This document shows positions 16,251 through 24,038 of a stretch of DNA of 64,000 bases, piece after piece; position 1 is the first letter of the stretch; every line of letters starts with the position of its first letter. The notes beneath the pieces are model-generated. The model ran no database searches and had not been told where the DNA came from. It worked only from the letters and a program-made list of their open reading frames with translations. Both the position numbers and the translations under genes were made by a program. Source of the stretch: Capillimicrobium parvum (lineage in GTDB: Bacteria > Actinomycetota > Thermoleophilia > Solirubrobacterales > Solirubrobacteraceae); contig NZ_CP087164.1 in NCBI RefSeq assembly GCF_021172045.1, positions 124,001-188,000 of the forward strand. The letters are read 5' to 3'.

Positions 16251-17779
16251 TCCACGCGGCCACCGACCTCGGCGACGCCCTTGACCGGCTCGGCGTCGTC
16301 GCCGTCGCGGTGCTCGCCGCGGCCGCGCTGCTCGCCCCCGGGCTGCGGGCGCGGGCGGCCGCGTCGCTCGGCGCGCTGGTCCTCGTGCCGGTCCTGCTGC
16401 TCGCCGACATCTGGGACTCCTCGCAGGTGGCGAGCCTGCGCGACCGCCCCGCGCTGTTCGCCGGCGCTGCGGTCGTGGCGATCCTGGTGGTCGCCGCGCT
16501 CGCCCTCCTCGTCGCTCGTCGCCCCCTGCTGCTGCCCCTGCTCGCGGTCGCGGCGCTCCCGTTCCGCATCCCGATCTCCGCGGGCGGCGACACCGCGAAC
16601 CTGCTCGTGCCGCTGTACCTCGTCATCGCGGCGGGCGTGCTCGCCACCGGCGTCACGCGTCTGCGCGCCGAGGACGACGATGCGCCGTTCCGCCCGCGGG
16701 CGCTCGAGTGGCTGCTGTGCGGCGCGGTCGTCCTCTACGCGATCCAGGCGGTCTACTCCGACGACTTCGCCCACGGGCTGCAGAACGTCGTCTTCTTCTA
16801 CGTGCCGTTCGCGCTGCTCTTCGGCCTGCTGCGCGAGGTGCCCTGGACGCAGCGGCTGGCGCTGCAGTGCCTCGGCGTCCTCGCCGCGCTCGCGGCCGTG
16901 TTCGTCTGCATCGGGTTCGTCGAGTACGCGCGCAAGGAGCTGCTGCTCAACCCGAAGCTCGTCGCGGCGAGCCAGTTCCAGACGTACTTCCGCGTCAACT
17001 CCCTGTTCTTCGACCCGAACATCTACGGGCGCTTCCTCGTGACCGTGATGCTCGGGATCACGACGGTGATCCTGTGGACGCGGCGCACCCGCGACGTGCT
17101 CGCCGGCGTCGCGCTGCTCGCGCTGCTGTGGGCGGGCCTGGTCCTGAGCTTCTCGCAGTCGAGCTTCGCCGCCCTGCTGGCCGGCCTGGCCATCCTGGCC
17201 GGCCTGCGCTGGGCGTGGCGCTGGACGATCGCGGCGGTGGGGGTCGCCGCGGTGGTCGCGGTGGGCATCGTGGTCCTGTTCCCGAGCGCGATCAACCTCG
17301 ACCTGGGGTCCTCGAAGTCGGCCGACAAGGCGACGAGCGGCCGCCTGGACCTCATCAAGGGCGGGGGGCGCCTGTTCGCCGACCGGCCCGTGCTCGGCTG
17401 GGGCTCCGGCTCGTTCCCGGCGGTCTACCGGCGCGAGGAGCAGGTCTCCTCGGAGAAGGCGACGACGGCCTCGCACACGATCCCCGTCACCGTGGCCGCC
17501 GAGCAGGGCGTGATCGGGCTCGCCGTCTATCTGGCGCTGCTCGTCGCCGCCCTGGCCCGGCTGTTCGCCGGCGCCCGGGCGCTGCCGCTGCGCGCCTACG
17601 TCGCTGCCGCGTTCGTCGCGCTGCTGGTGCACACGATGCTCTACGCGGCGTTCCTGGAGGATCCGCTGACCTGGGCGCTGCTCGCGGTCGGCACGGCGGC
17701 CGCGGTGCTCCCGCGCCCGGGGGAGGGCGACGAGGCGGCGGCGCCCGGCGTAGCCTCCGCGCACGATGACGCTGACTGA
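16229..17779 (+). CDS. O-antigen ligase/polymerase (Wzy_C) family membrane protein
   Basis: 516-residue polytopic protein with about 11-12 hydrophobic helices and a large periplasmic loop. The loop contains SGRLDLIKGGGRLFADRPVLGWGSGSFPAVYRRE, the W-G-x-G-S-F pattern of Wzy_C proteins that polymerise or ligate undecaprenol-linked glycans outside the membrane. VLSFSQSSFAALLAGLAIL is the preceding conserved helix. It starts 22 bases inside the previous gene and overlaps the GlcD-like gene by 14. It fits the glycosyltransferases and dehydratase in the first 24 kb. Confidence 0.85.
   Translation: MDAALPVIHAATDLGDALDRLGVVAVAVLAAAALLAPGLRARAAASLGALVLVPVLLLADIWDSSQVASLRDRPALFAGAAVVAILVVAALALLVARRPLLLPLLAVAALPFRIPISAGGDTANLLVPLYLVIAAGVLATGVTRLRAEDDDAPFRPRALEWLLCGAVVLYAIQAVYSDDFAHGLQNVVFFYVPFALLFGLLREVPWTQRLALQCLGVLAALAAVFVCIGFVEYARKELLLNPKLVAASQFQTYFRVNSLFFDPNIYGRFLVTVMLGITTVILWTRRTRDVLAGVALLALLWAGLVLSFSQSSFAALLAGLAILAGLRWAWRWTIAAVGVAAVVAVGIVVLFPSAINLDLGSSKSADKATSGRLDLIKGGGRLFADRPVLGWGSGSFPAVYRREEQVSSEKATTASHTIPVTVAAEQGVIGLAVYLALLVAALARLFAGARALPLRAYVAAAFVALLVHTMLYAAFLEDPLTWALLAVGTAAAVLPRPGEGDEAAAPGVASAHDDAD
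17751..17756 (+). promoter_or_regulatory. Possible leaderless -10 box inside the ligase gene
   Basis: TAGCCT ends 9 bases before the ATG at 17766 with no Shine-Dalgarno. If used, the GlcD-like gene has its own start inside the upstream coding region. Confidence 0.35.
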
Positions 17780-19139
17780 CGACCTGCGCGCCGCGGTCGG
17801 CGAGCGCCACGTCCTCAGCGACCCGGAGCTGCGCGCACCGTACGAGACCGACTGGAGCGGGCGCTTCCATGGCGAGGCGGCGCTCGTCGTGCGCCCCGGC
17901 ACGACGGACGAGGTCGCGGCCGTGCTCGCCGCCTGCCGGCGCGCGGGCGCGCCGGTCGTGCCGCAGGGCGGCAACACCGGCCTCGTCGGCGGCGGCGTGC
18001 CGCGCGGGGGCGAGGTCGTGCTCAGCCTCGGGCGGCTCGACGACGTCGGCGTCCCCGACCTCGCGACCGCCCAGGTCGAGCTGGGCGCGGGCGCGACGCT
18101 CGGCGCGCTGCAGGCCGCGGCGCGCGCCGCCGGCCTCGACGCCGCGATGGACTTCGGCGCGCGCGACAGCGCCACGCTCGGCGGGATCGTCGCCTGCGAC
18201 TCCGGCGGCGTGCGGGCGCTGCGCCACGGCACCGCGCGAGCTCGCGTGGCGGGCCTGGAGGCGGTGCTCGGCGACGGCACGGTCGTCCGGCGCATGTCGG
18301 GCCTCCTGAAGGACAACGCCGGCCTGAACCTCCCGGCGCTGCTCGTCGGCAGCGAGGGGACCCTGGGCGTGGTGACCCGGGTGCGCTGGCGGCTCGCCGC
18401 GCCGCCGCGGCGCCGCGTTGCGGTCCTCGTCGCGCTGGACTCGCTCGACGAGGTCGTCGGCCTCGTGGGCCGACTGCGCACCGAGGTGCCCTCGCTCGAG
18501 GCGGTGGAGCTGCTGCTGCCCGAGGGCATCGCGTTCACCTGCGAGTACCTCGGCGTGCCGTCCCCGGTCCGCGACGCGGCGGCCTACGTGCTGGCCGAGG
18601 CGGTCGGCGCCCAGGACCCCACCGAGGAGCTCGCGGCCGTCGTGCCCGACGACGCGCTGCTGGCCGACGACACCGCGACCCGGGAGCGCCTGTGGCGCCT
18701 GCGCGAGACGCTCACGGAGGCGATCGCGGCGGCCGGCATCCCGCACAAGTTCGACGTCGGCGTGCCGATCGCCCGCCTGGCCGAGTTCCTCGAGCGCGTG
18801 CCCCCGGCCGTCGAGGCGGCGGCGCCGGGCTCCCGGACGTTCCAGTTCGGCCATCTCGGCGACGGCAACGTGCACGTCAACGTGCTCGGGCCGGAGCCCG
18901 GCGACGAGGCGGCCGACGAGGCGGTGCTGCGCCTCGCGGCCGAGGTGGGCGGGACCATCAGCGCCGAGCACGGGGTGGGCGTGGCCAAGGCGCGCTGGCT
19001 GCACCTGATCCGCAGCGACGCCGAGATCGCGGCCATGCGGTCGATCAAGCGCGCGCTCGACCCCGATGGCGTGCTGAACCCCGGCGTTATGCTCCCTGGG
19101 ACGGCTTCGCCCGCTGCGTCCGCCACGACGCACCTCTGA
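17766..19139 (+). CDS. FAD-linked oxidase, GlcD / D-lactate dehydrogenase family
   Basis: 457-residue enzyme that oxidises a 2-hydroxy acid such as glycolate or D-lactate. The PCMH-type FAD domain is in the first 210 residues (VVPQGGNTGLVGGGVPRGGEVVLSLGRL and LKDNAGLNLPALLVGSEGTLGVVTRVRW). The C-terminal FAD-oxidase cap contains FGHLGDGNVHVNVLG, ISAEHGVGVAKARWL and ALDPDGVLNPGVML, all conserved. There is no partner GlcE/GlcF. The physiological substrate is not determined by sequence. Confidence 0.9.
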   Translation: MTLTDDLRAAVGERHVLSDPELRAPYETDWSGRFHGEAALVVRPGTTDEVAAVLAACRRAGAPVVPQGGNTGLVGGGVPRGGEVVLSLGRLDDVGVPDLATAQVELGAGATLGALQAAARAAGLDAAMDFGARDSATLGGIVACDSGGVRALRHGTARARVAGLEAVLGDGTVVRRMSGLLKDNAGLNLPALLVGSEGTLGVVTRVRWRLAAPPRRRVAVLVALDSLDEVVGLVGRLRTEVPSLEAVELLLPEGIAFTCEYLGVPSPVRDAAAYVLAEAVGAQDPTEELAAVVPDDALLADDTATRERLWRLRETLTEAIAAAGIPHKFDVGVPIARLAEFLERVPPAVEAAAPGSRTFQFGHLGDGNVHVNVLGPEPGDEAADEAVLRLAAEVGGTISAEHGVGVAKARWLHLIRSDAEIAAMRSIKRALDPDGVLNPGVMLPGTASPAASATTHL

Positions 19140-19164
19140 TTCGCCCCCTCTGGAGACCTCCCGC

Positions 19165-19823
19165 ATGACCCGCTTCCGCCCGCTCGCCCTCGCGGCGCTG
19201 CTTCCGCGCGGCTCCTGCGCTGCATCGACCTGCTCGACGAGATCGACGACGGCGACGTCCTCCTCGACGGCGAGGTCATCACCGACCCGTCCGTGCGCCC
19301 CGACCGCGTCCGGCGCCGGCTCGGGATGGTCTTCCAGGGCTACAACCTCTTCCCGCACCTCACCGTGCTGGAGAACATCGTGCTCGCGCCGGTGCGCGCG
19401 CACCGGACGCCGCGCGAGGAGGCCGAGGCCCGCGCCCGCCGGCTGCTGGACCGCTTCGGCCTCGCCGACCGCGCCGGCGAGCGCCCGGACCGCCTGTCGG
19501 GCGGCCAGCAGCAGCGCGTCGCGATCGTCCGCGCGCTGGCCACCGGCCCGCGCGCGCTCCTGCTCGACGAGGTCACGAGCGCGCTCGACCCCGAGCTCGT
19601 CGGCGAGGTCCTGGCGCTGGTCCGCGACCTGAAGGCCGACGGGATGACGATGGTCCTCGCCACGCACGAGATGAGCTTCGCGGCGGAGGTCGCCGACGAG
19701 GTCTGCTTCCTGCACGACGGCCTCATCGTCGAGCGCGGAACGCCGCAGCGGATCTTCGAGGCGCCGGAGCGCGCCGAGACCCGGCGCTTCCTGCGCCGCC
19801 TGCTCGAGGCGCGCCGGCTCTGA
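19165..19823 (+). pseudogene. Collapsed amino-acid ABC importer: start of a binding protein joined to a headless GlnQ-type ATPase
   Basis: A GGAG at 19152 precedes ATG 19165, which opens a signal-peptide-like MTRFRPLALAALLP, as expected for a solute-binding protein. After about 14 codons the other frame becomes meaningful: from 19212 it reads LLRCIDLLDEIDDGDVLLDGE, the sequence just after Walker A in GlnQ/HisP ATPases, then Q-loop (GMVFQGYNLFPH), signature (RLSGGQQQRVAI), Walker B (LLLDEVTSALDP) and H-loop (LATHEMSF) to the stop at 19823. Walker A, the first 40 or so residues, the rest of the binding protein and any permease are missing, and the parts are out of frame. A single deletion with its junction at about 19205-19212 explains this. 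Confidence 0.85.
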
Positions 19824-19825
19824 TC

Positions 19826-19842
19826 GCCGGCGGCACGCCGGC
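19826..19842 (+). terminator. Short hairpin after the ABC remnant
   Basis: GCCGGC-GGCAC-GCCGGC, a 6-bp stem with a 5-base loop, follows the ATPase stop by two bases. There is no T tract. Possible terminator of the former importer operon. Confidence 0.35.
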
Positions 19843-19907
19843 TGACGTGACCGCGAACGAGCTTCAAGGCGTCGTGTCGCGCGACAGGCACGGCGACCAG
19901 CGCAGAT

Positions 19908-20402
19908 CTACGGGCGCTGCTGCGTTCGGACCGTCAGCTCGAAGGGCTCGAAGCCCAGCGCCTCGTAGAACGCCCGCGCCGGGACGTTCGCCGCGATGAC
20001 GCCGAGGCGCACCTCGGTCCCGCCGAGCGCGGCGACGCGGTCCCAGACGGCGCGCAGGAGCTCGCGCCCGAGCCCGCCGCCCCGGGCCTCCGGCAGCAGG
20101 ACGAGGCTCTCGACGTAGCCGAAGCGGTCGGGCCGGGGCCACGTGGCGCCGGGGCCGTTGAGCGTGACGAAGGCGTAGCCGACCGGCCGTCCGCCCGCGT
20201 CCCGCGCGACGGCCACGAACGCGTCGGGCTCGTGGATCCACTCGCCGTAGAGGCAGCGGCGGTGGCCCCAGCCCTCGTCGTCGCCGCGGACGGGCCCCTC
20301 GTCCGGCGCCATCGCGCCGTGGTGGCGCTTGAGCGCCAGCCACAGCGGGCGCAGCTCGTCGAGCACCTCCTCACCGGCGATGTCGATCCGGTGCGGCGTC
20401 AA
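19908..20402 (-). CDS. GNAT-family N-acetyltransferase
   Basis: 164-residue acetyltransferase. FGYVESLVLLPEARGGGLGRELLRAVWDRVAALG holds the acetyl-CoA pyrophosphate loop (ARGGGLG), and VPARAFYEALGFEPFELTV is the closing motif. The start is TTG 20402, overlapping the stop of the EamA transporter as TTGA. Such stand-alone GNATs acetylate amines, amino acids or proteins; no substrate is indicated. It is the last gene of a ZIP-EamA-GNAT run on the minus strand. Confidence 0.85.
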   Translation of the reverse strand: MTPHRIDIAGEEVLDELRPLWLALKRHHGAMAPDEGPVRGDDEGWGHRRCLYGEWIHEPDAFVAVARDAGGRPVGYAFVTLNGPGATWPRPDRFGYVESLVLLPEARGGGLGRELLRAVWDRVAALGGTEVRLGVIAANVPARAFYEALGFEPFELTVRTQQRP

Positions 20403-21373
20403 GCGACCGTGGGATCGATGCGTGCGTCTCCGACGTCGGGCACGTCGCGCGGGGCCGCCCGCGCGCGCGGGCCGCGCCCGAACGCCCGCAGCGCAGAGCC
20501 CAGGCCGGGCGGCAGGCGGCCGTCGGTCGCCAGCCACGAGCCGGCGAGGATCAGCAGCAGCCCGGCGACGGCGCCCACGCCGAGGCTCTCGCCGAGCACC
20601 GTGACGCCGAGCGCCACCGCGACGATCGGCGAGACGTACGTGATGACGATCGCGCGGCCGCCGCCCACCTCGGCCACGAGGATCGCGAAGAGCACGAGCG
20701 CCGCCGCCGAACACGCGACGCCGAGCACGACGAGGGAGGCGCTCGCGGTGGCCGACGGCATCGCGGCCGGCAGGTCGGCGAGCGCGAGCGGGGTCAGCGC
20801 GAGCGCGCCGAACACCATCGCCACGGTGACGACCGCGATCGTGTCGATCCCCGCCAGCGGCCCGCGCAGCGTGAACGGGCCGACCGCGTAGCAGAGGGTC
20901 GCGAGGAGGACCGCGCCGGCGCCGAGCATCTCCTCGGACCGGCCGGCGACGTCGATGCCCATCAGCGCGACGACGCCGGCGAGGCCGACCACGAGCCCGG
21001 CCAGCCGCGCGCCGCGCGCACGCTCGGCCGGATCGAGCCGGATCGCCAGGAGCGCGACCATCAGCGGCGCGGACGCGATGAGGATCGCGGTCAGCGACGA
21101 CGACACGCGCTGCTCGCCGAACGGGATCAGCGAGAACGGGATCGCCATCTCGGTCAGCCCCCACAGCAGCCCCCAGCGCAGCCGTCCGCGCATCTCGGCC
21201 AGCACGCCCATCCGCCAGGCGATCGCCAGGAGGATGACGGCGCCGATGACCAGCCGCGACCACGCCACGAACACGGGCGGCAGCCCGTCGTCGACGGCGA
21301 GCTTGATGAACAGGTACGGGATGCCCCACAGCACCGAGACGGCGGCGAAGCAGGACCAGGCGCGCAGGCTCAC
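20399..21373 (-). CDS. EamA/DMT-family transporter
   Basis: 324-residue membrane protein of about ten hydrophobic helices in two EamA repeats. The first repeat opens CFAAVSVLWGIPYLFIKLAVDDGLPPVF, typical of the drug/metabolite transporter superfamily; the second has VLGVACSAAALVLFAILVAEVGGGRAIVITYVSPIVAVALG. It exports or imports a small metabolite that cannot be named from sequence. The GTG at 21373 lies 10 bases after the ZIP gene stop. Its own stop overlaps the GNAT start, so the pair may be co-translated. Confidence 0.88.
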   Translation of the reverse strand: MSLRAWSCFAAVSVLWGIPYLFIKLAVDDGLPPVFVAWSRLVIGAVILLAIAWRMGVLAEMRGRLRWGLLWGLTEMAIPFSLIPFGEQRVSSSLTAILIASAPLMVALLAIRLDPAERARGARLAGLVVGLAGVVALMGIDVAGRSEEMLGAGAVLLATLCYAVGPFTLRGPLAGIDTIAVVTVAMVFGALALTPLALADLPAAMPSATASASLVVLGVACSAAALVLFAILVAEVGGGRAIVITYVSPIVAVALGVTVLGESLGVGAVAGLLLILAGSWLATDGRLPPGLGSALRAFGRGPRARAAPRDVPDVGDARIDPTVA

Positions 21374-21383
21374 AGCGCGCCGA

Positions 21384-22103
21384 TCATGCCACGACCTCGG
21401 ACAGCAGCACGGCGAGCGCGTAGCCGAGCAGCGTCGCCAGGCCCACCACCCGCCCGCCCTTCTCGAACGCCTCCGGGACCATCGCGTCGATGAGCATCAC
21501 GACCAGCGCCCCGGCCGCGAACGCCTGCGTGAAGCCGACGATCCAGCCCGACGCATCGCCGAGCACCGCGTACCCCGCCAGCGACGCGAGCGTCGTGACG
21601 ACCCCCACCGCCGCCCACAGCCCGAGGATCGAGCGGGCCGAGCGCCCGGACTCGCGCATGTCCGCGGACGAGCCCAGCGACTCCGGGATGTTCGAGATGA
21701 ACACCGCCGCGACCAGGCTCAGCCCGACGCCGCTGCCCGCCGCGATGCTCAGCCCGATCGCCGCCTGCTCGGGCAGCCCGTCGAGCAGCGCACCGAACGC
21801 CAGCGCGCCGCCGCCCGCGCTGCGCCGCTCCTTGCGCGGCGTGCTGGTCCCGCGCTCGATGAGGCGGTCGCCGAAGTAGAAGGCGAGCCCGCCGGCCGCC
21901 AGCCCGGCGGCGAGCGCGCCCGGCCCGCCCTCGTGCAGCGCCTCGTCGGCCAGCTCGAACGAGATCGCGCTGACCAGCGCGCCGGCACCGAAGCCGAGCA
22001 GCAGCCCGAGCGCCCGGCGCGGGACGTGCAGCACCACGCCGGCCACCGCGCCGATCACCAGCGACGACGATCCGACGAGCCCCCAGAGCAGCGCCGACAG
22101 CAC
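21384..22103 (-). CDS. ZIP-family metal transporter
   Basis: About 239 residues with eight hydrophobic segments. VAAVFISNIPESLGSSADMRESG is the conserved HNxPEG-like segment of helix 4 (here SNIPES), and GALLDGLPEQAAIGLSI is close to the metal-site helix, with D and E instead of the usual histidines, so metal preference is uncertain. GTG 22103 is chosen because TAGGGT stands 8 bases before it (leaderless) and the protein then starts VLSALLWG as ZIP proteins do. An ATG at 22151 would add 16 poor residues and overlap the divergent gene start. Confidence 0.8.
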   Translation of the reverse strand: MLSALLWGLVGSSSLVIGAVAGVVLHVPRRALGLLLGFGAGALVSAISFELADEALHEGGPGALAAGLAAGGLAFYFGDRLIERGTSTPRKERRSAGGGALAFGALLDGLPEQAAIGLSIAAGSGVGLSLVAAVFISNIPESLGSSADMRESGRSARSILGLWAAVGVVTTLASLAGYAVLGDASGWIVGFTQAFAAGALVVMLIDAMVPEAFEKGGRVVGLATLLGYALAVLLSEVVA

Positions 22104-22111
22104 GGTGGCAG

Positions 22112-22117
22112 ACCCTA
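22112..22117 (-). promoter_or_regulatory. -10 box for the ZIP-EamA-GNAT operon
   Basis: On the minus strand TAGGGT is followed after 8 bases by the GTG at 22103, with no Shine-Dalgarno: a leaderless layout that also decides the start. Confidence 0.5.
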
Positions 22118-22149
22118 CGCCCGTTCCTCCGCGACAATGCGCGCCGCCC

Positions 22150-23259
22150 ATGCTCCGAACCGTCCTCTACGCGTCGCTCGCCCTGCTCGCCTACGCCCAG
22201 GCCGGCTACGGCGTGCTGCTCGCGCTCCTGCGGCGGGTGCTGCCGGTCGACCCGGTCCGCCGCGGACCGGTCGAGCCGCACGTGAGCCTCGTCGTCGCGG
22301 CCCACGACGAGGCGGCGGTCATCGAGGCCAAGGTCGCCAACGCGCTCGCGCTCGACTGGCCGCGCGAGCGGCTGCAGGTCGTCGTCACGTCCGACGGCTC
22401 CACCGACGACACGGTCGCCCTGGCCCGCGGCGCCGGCGCCGACCTCGTGCTCGACCTCCCGCGCGGCGGCAAGATCCGCGCGCAGGACGCCGCGGTCCGC
22501 GCCGCGGCCGGGGAGATCGTGGCCTTCTCCGACGCCAACGCGCTCTGGGAGCCCGGGGCGCTGCGCGAGCTCGCCGGCGCGTTCGCCGACGCCCGGGTCG
22601 GCTACGCCTGCGGCCAGGTCGCGTTCGTCAACGAGGAGGGAACCAACCAGGAGGGCGTCTACTGGCGCTACGAGATGTGGCTGCGGGCGATGGAGTCCGA
22701 TCTCGCCTCGGTGACCGGCGGCAACGGGGCGATCTACGCGGTCCGCCGCGAGGCCTACATCGAGGTCGACCCGATCATGGGCCACGACCTGTCGTTCCCG
22801 TTCAACATGGTCAAGCGCGGCTGGCGTGCGGTCTACGTCCCGCAGGCGCGGGCGACCGAGAAGATGGTCCCGTCGATCGAGGGTGAGTTCGCCCGCAAGC
22901 GGCGGATGATGAGCCACGGCTGGCCGATCGTCGTGCGCGGCGGCCTCGCGGACCCGCGCGGCTACCCGCCGCGCTACCTGCTGTTCATCGCGTCCCACCG
23001 GCTGCTGCGCTACCTCACCCCGTTCCTGCACCTCGTGGCGCTGGCGGCGACGCTCGCCGCGTGGCGCCGGCACAAGCTGCTGCTCGCCGCCCAGCTCGGC
23101 CTGCTGGGCGCCGCCGCGGCCGGCGGGCGGGTGCGCGCGCGGCCGCTGCTCATCGCGCGCTACTACGTGCTGACGACCGCGGCGCTGGCCGGCGGGCTGT
23201 GGGACTGGCTGCGCCACGGCACCGAGGCCGAGTGGGACGCGCCCGAGGGGACGCGATGA
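22150..23259 (+). CDS. Family 2 glycosyltransferase, membrane-associated
   Basis: 369-residue processive-type GT-A enzyme. One N-terminal hydrophobic helix, then HVSLVVAAHDEAAVIEAKVANALAL, VVVTSDGSTDDT and IVAFSDANALWEPGAL (DxD-like metal site), SVTGGNGAIYAVRREAY and MGHDLSFPFNMVKRGWRAVYVPQARATEKM (the acid and QxxRW-like area), with two C-terminal membrane segments. It probably builds an extracellular polysaccharide. The ATG at 22150 is the first plausible start; a possible GACAAT -10 box stands 11 bases upstream. Its last base pair overlaps the sugar transferase (ATGA). Confidence 0.88.
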   Translation: MLRTVLYASLALLAYAQAGYGVLLALLRRVLPVDPVRRGPVEPHVSLVVAAHDEAAVIEAKVANALALDWPRERLQVVVTSDGSTDDTVALARGAGADLVLDLPRGGKIRAQDAAVRAAAGEIVAFSDANALWEPGALRELAGAFADARVGYACGQVAFVNEEGTNQEGVYWRYEMWLRAMESDLASVTGGNGAIYAVRREAYIEVDPIMGHDLSFPFNMVKRGWRAVYVPQARATEKMVPSIEGEFARKRRMMSHGWPIVVRGGLADPRGYPPRYLLFIASHRLLRYLTPFLHLVALAATLAAWRRHKLLLAAQLGLLGAAAAGGRVRARPLLIARYYVLTTAALAGGLWDWLRHGTEAEWDAPEGTR

Positions 23260-23843
23260 GGCGGCTCTTCGACGTGGCCGTGGCCGGCACCGCGCTGATC
23301 GTCACCGGGCCCGTCGTGCTCGCGGCGATGGCGGCGATCCGCCTCGAGTCGCCGGGGCACCCGATCTACCGCCAGCGCAGGGTCGGCCGCCACGGGCGCG
23401 AGTTCGACGTGCTGAAGCTGCGGACGATGGTCCACGGCGCCGAGGGCATGGGCGCCGGCATGGCGGTCAGCGAGGGCGACCCGCGCATCACGCGGGTGGG
23501 CGCGTTCCTGCGGCGCACCTCGATCGACGAGCTGCCGAACCTCGTCAACGTCCTGCGCGGCGACATGGCGATCGTCGGCCCGCGGCCCACCATCCCCGTG
23601 CAGGTCGCCCAGTACACCGAGCGCCAGCGCGGGCGGCTGGCAGTCCGGCCCGGCATCACCGGATGGGCGCAGGTCCAGGGCCGCGCGTCTCTGCCGTGGT
23701 CGCAGCGCATCGAGCTCGACCTCTGGTACATCGAGCACCGCTCGTGGCGCCTGGACGTCGAGATCCTGCGGCGCACCGTGTCGGTGCTGTTCGGGGGCGA
23801 GGGGCTCTACAAGGGCGACCGCGGCGGCTTCGACCTGCGCTGA
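23256..23843 (+). CDS. Bacterial sugar transferase (undecaprenyl-phosphate sugar phosphotransferase)
   Basis: 195-residue small monotopic phosphoglycosyl transferase, which starts a glycan by putting a sugar phosphate on undecaprenyl phosphate. Seen: one N-terminal helix (LFDVAVAGTALIVTGPVVLAAMAAI), GHPIYRQRRVGRHGREFDVLKLRTM, RVGAFLRRTSIDELPNLVNVLRGDMAIVGPRP with the catalytic DE pair, VRPGITGWAQVQGR and LDLWYIEHRSWRLDVEIL. It is the catalytic half only, lacking the multi-helix N-terminal domain of WbaP. Coupled to the preceding GT2, it marks a glycan assembly pair. Confidence 0.93.
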   Translation: MRRLFDVAVAGTALIVTGPVVLAAMAAIRLESPGHPIYRQRRVGRHGREFDVLKLRTMVHGAEGMGAGMAVSEGDPRITRVGAFLRRTSIDELPNLVNVLRGDMAIVGPRPTIPVQVAQYTERQRGRLAVRPGITGWAQVQGRASLPWSQRIELDLWYIEHRSWRLDVEILRRTVSVLFGGEGLYKGDRGGFDLR

Positions 23844-24001
23844 GGCGTGTCGTCGAGGCGCTCGCACGCCTGTTCGAGACGCGCCTCCGCTCTGCTCTCG
23901 CGCATCGGGTCGAACCCGTCCGCCATGCCCTCCAGCAGGCGCTGCTCCTCGCAGCACAGCCGTTCGATGCGGTCCGGCTCAGGGTCGCGCGACCGGCGCA
24001 T
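23807..24001 (-). CDS. Possible small charged helical protein
   Basis: 64 residues from ATG 24001 (or 77 from GTG/ATG at 24040), rich in Arg and Glu: DRIERLCCEEQRLLEGMADGF followed by ESRAEARLEQACERLDD. It looks like a helical hairpin. It overlaps the end of the sugar transferase by 37 bases and occupies the gap before the PD40 gene. No family is recognised, and it may be chance in GC-rich DNA. Confidence 0.35.
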   Translation of the reverse strand: MRRSRDPEPDRIERLCCEEQRLLEGMADGFDPMRESRAEARLEQACERLDDTPQRRSKPPRSPL

Positions 24002-24024
24002 GAGACGCAGCCTACGCCACCGGA

Positions 24025-24030
24025 TAGGGT
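24025..24030 (+). promoter_or_regulatory. Leaderless -10 box
   Basis: TAGGGT is followed after 8 bases by the ATG at 24039 without a Shine-Dalgarno sequence, and supports that start over longer upstream readings. Confidence 0.5.
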
Positions 24031-24038
24031 GCCGCGCC

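Noticed and set aside
17766-19139. Assignment as GlcD with GlcEF partners
   Set aside because: No GlcE or GlcF homologue lies nearby, so only the family and not the complex was claimed.
19165-19823. Insertion-sequence damage of the ABC importer
   Set aside because: No transposase remnant, terminal inverted repeats or target duplication are visible; the parts are directly joined.
22105-22151. Longer N-termini for the divergent ZIP and glycosyltransferase genes
   Set aside because: The added residues are unlike either family; leaderless -10 positions and family N-termini favour GTG 22103 and ATG 22150.
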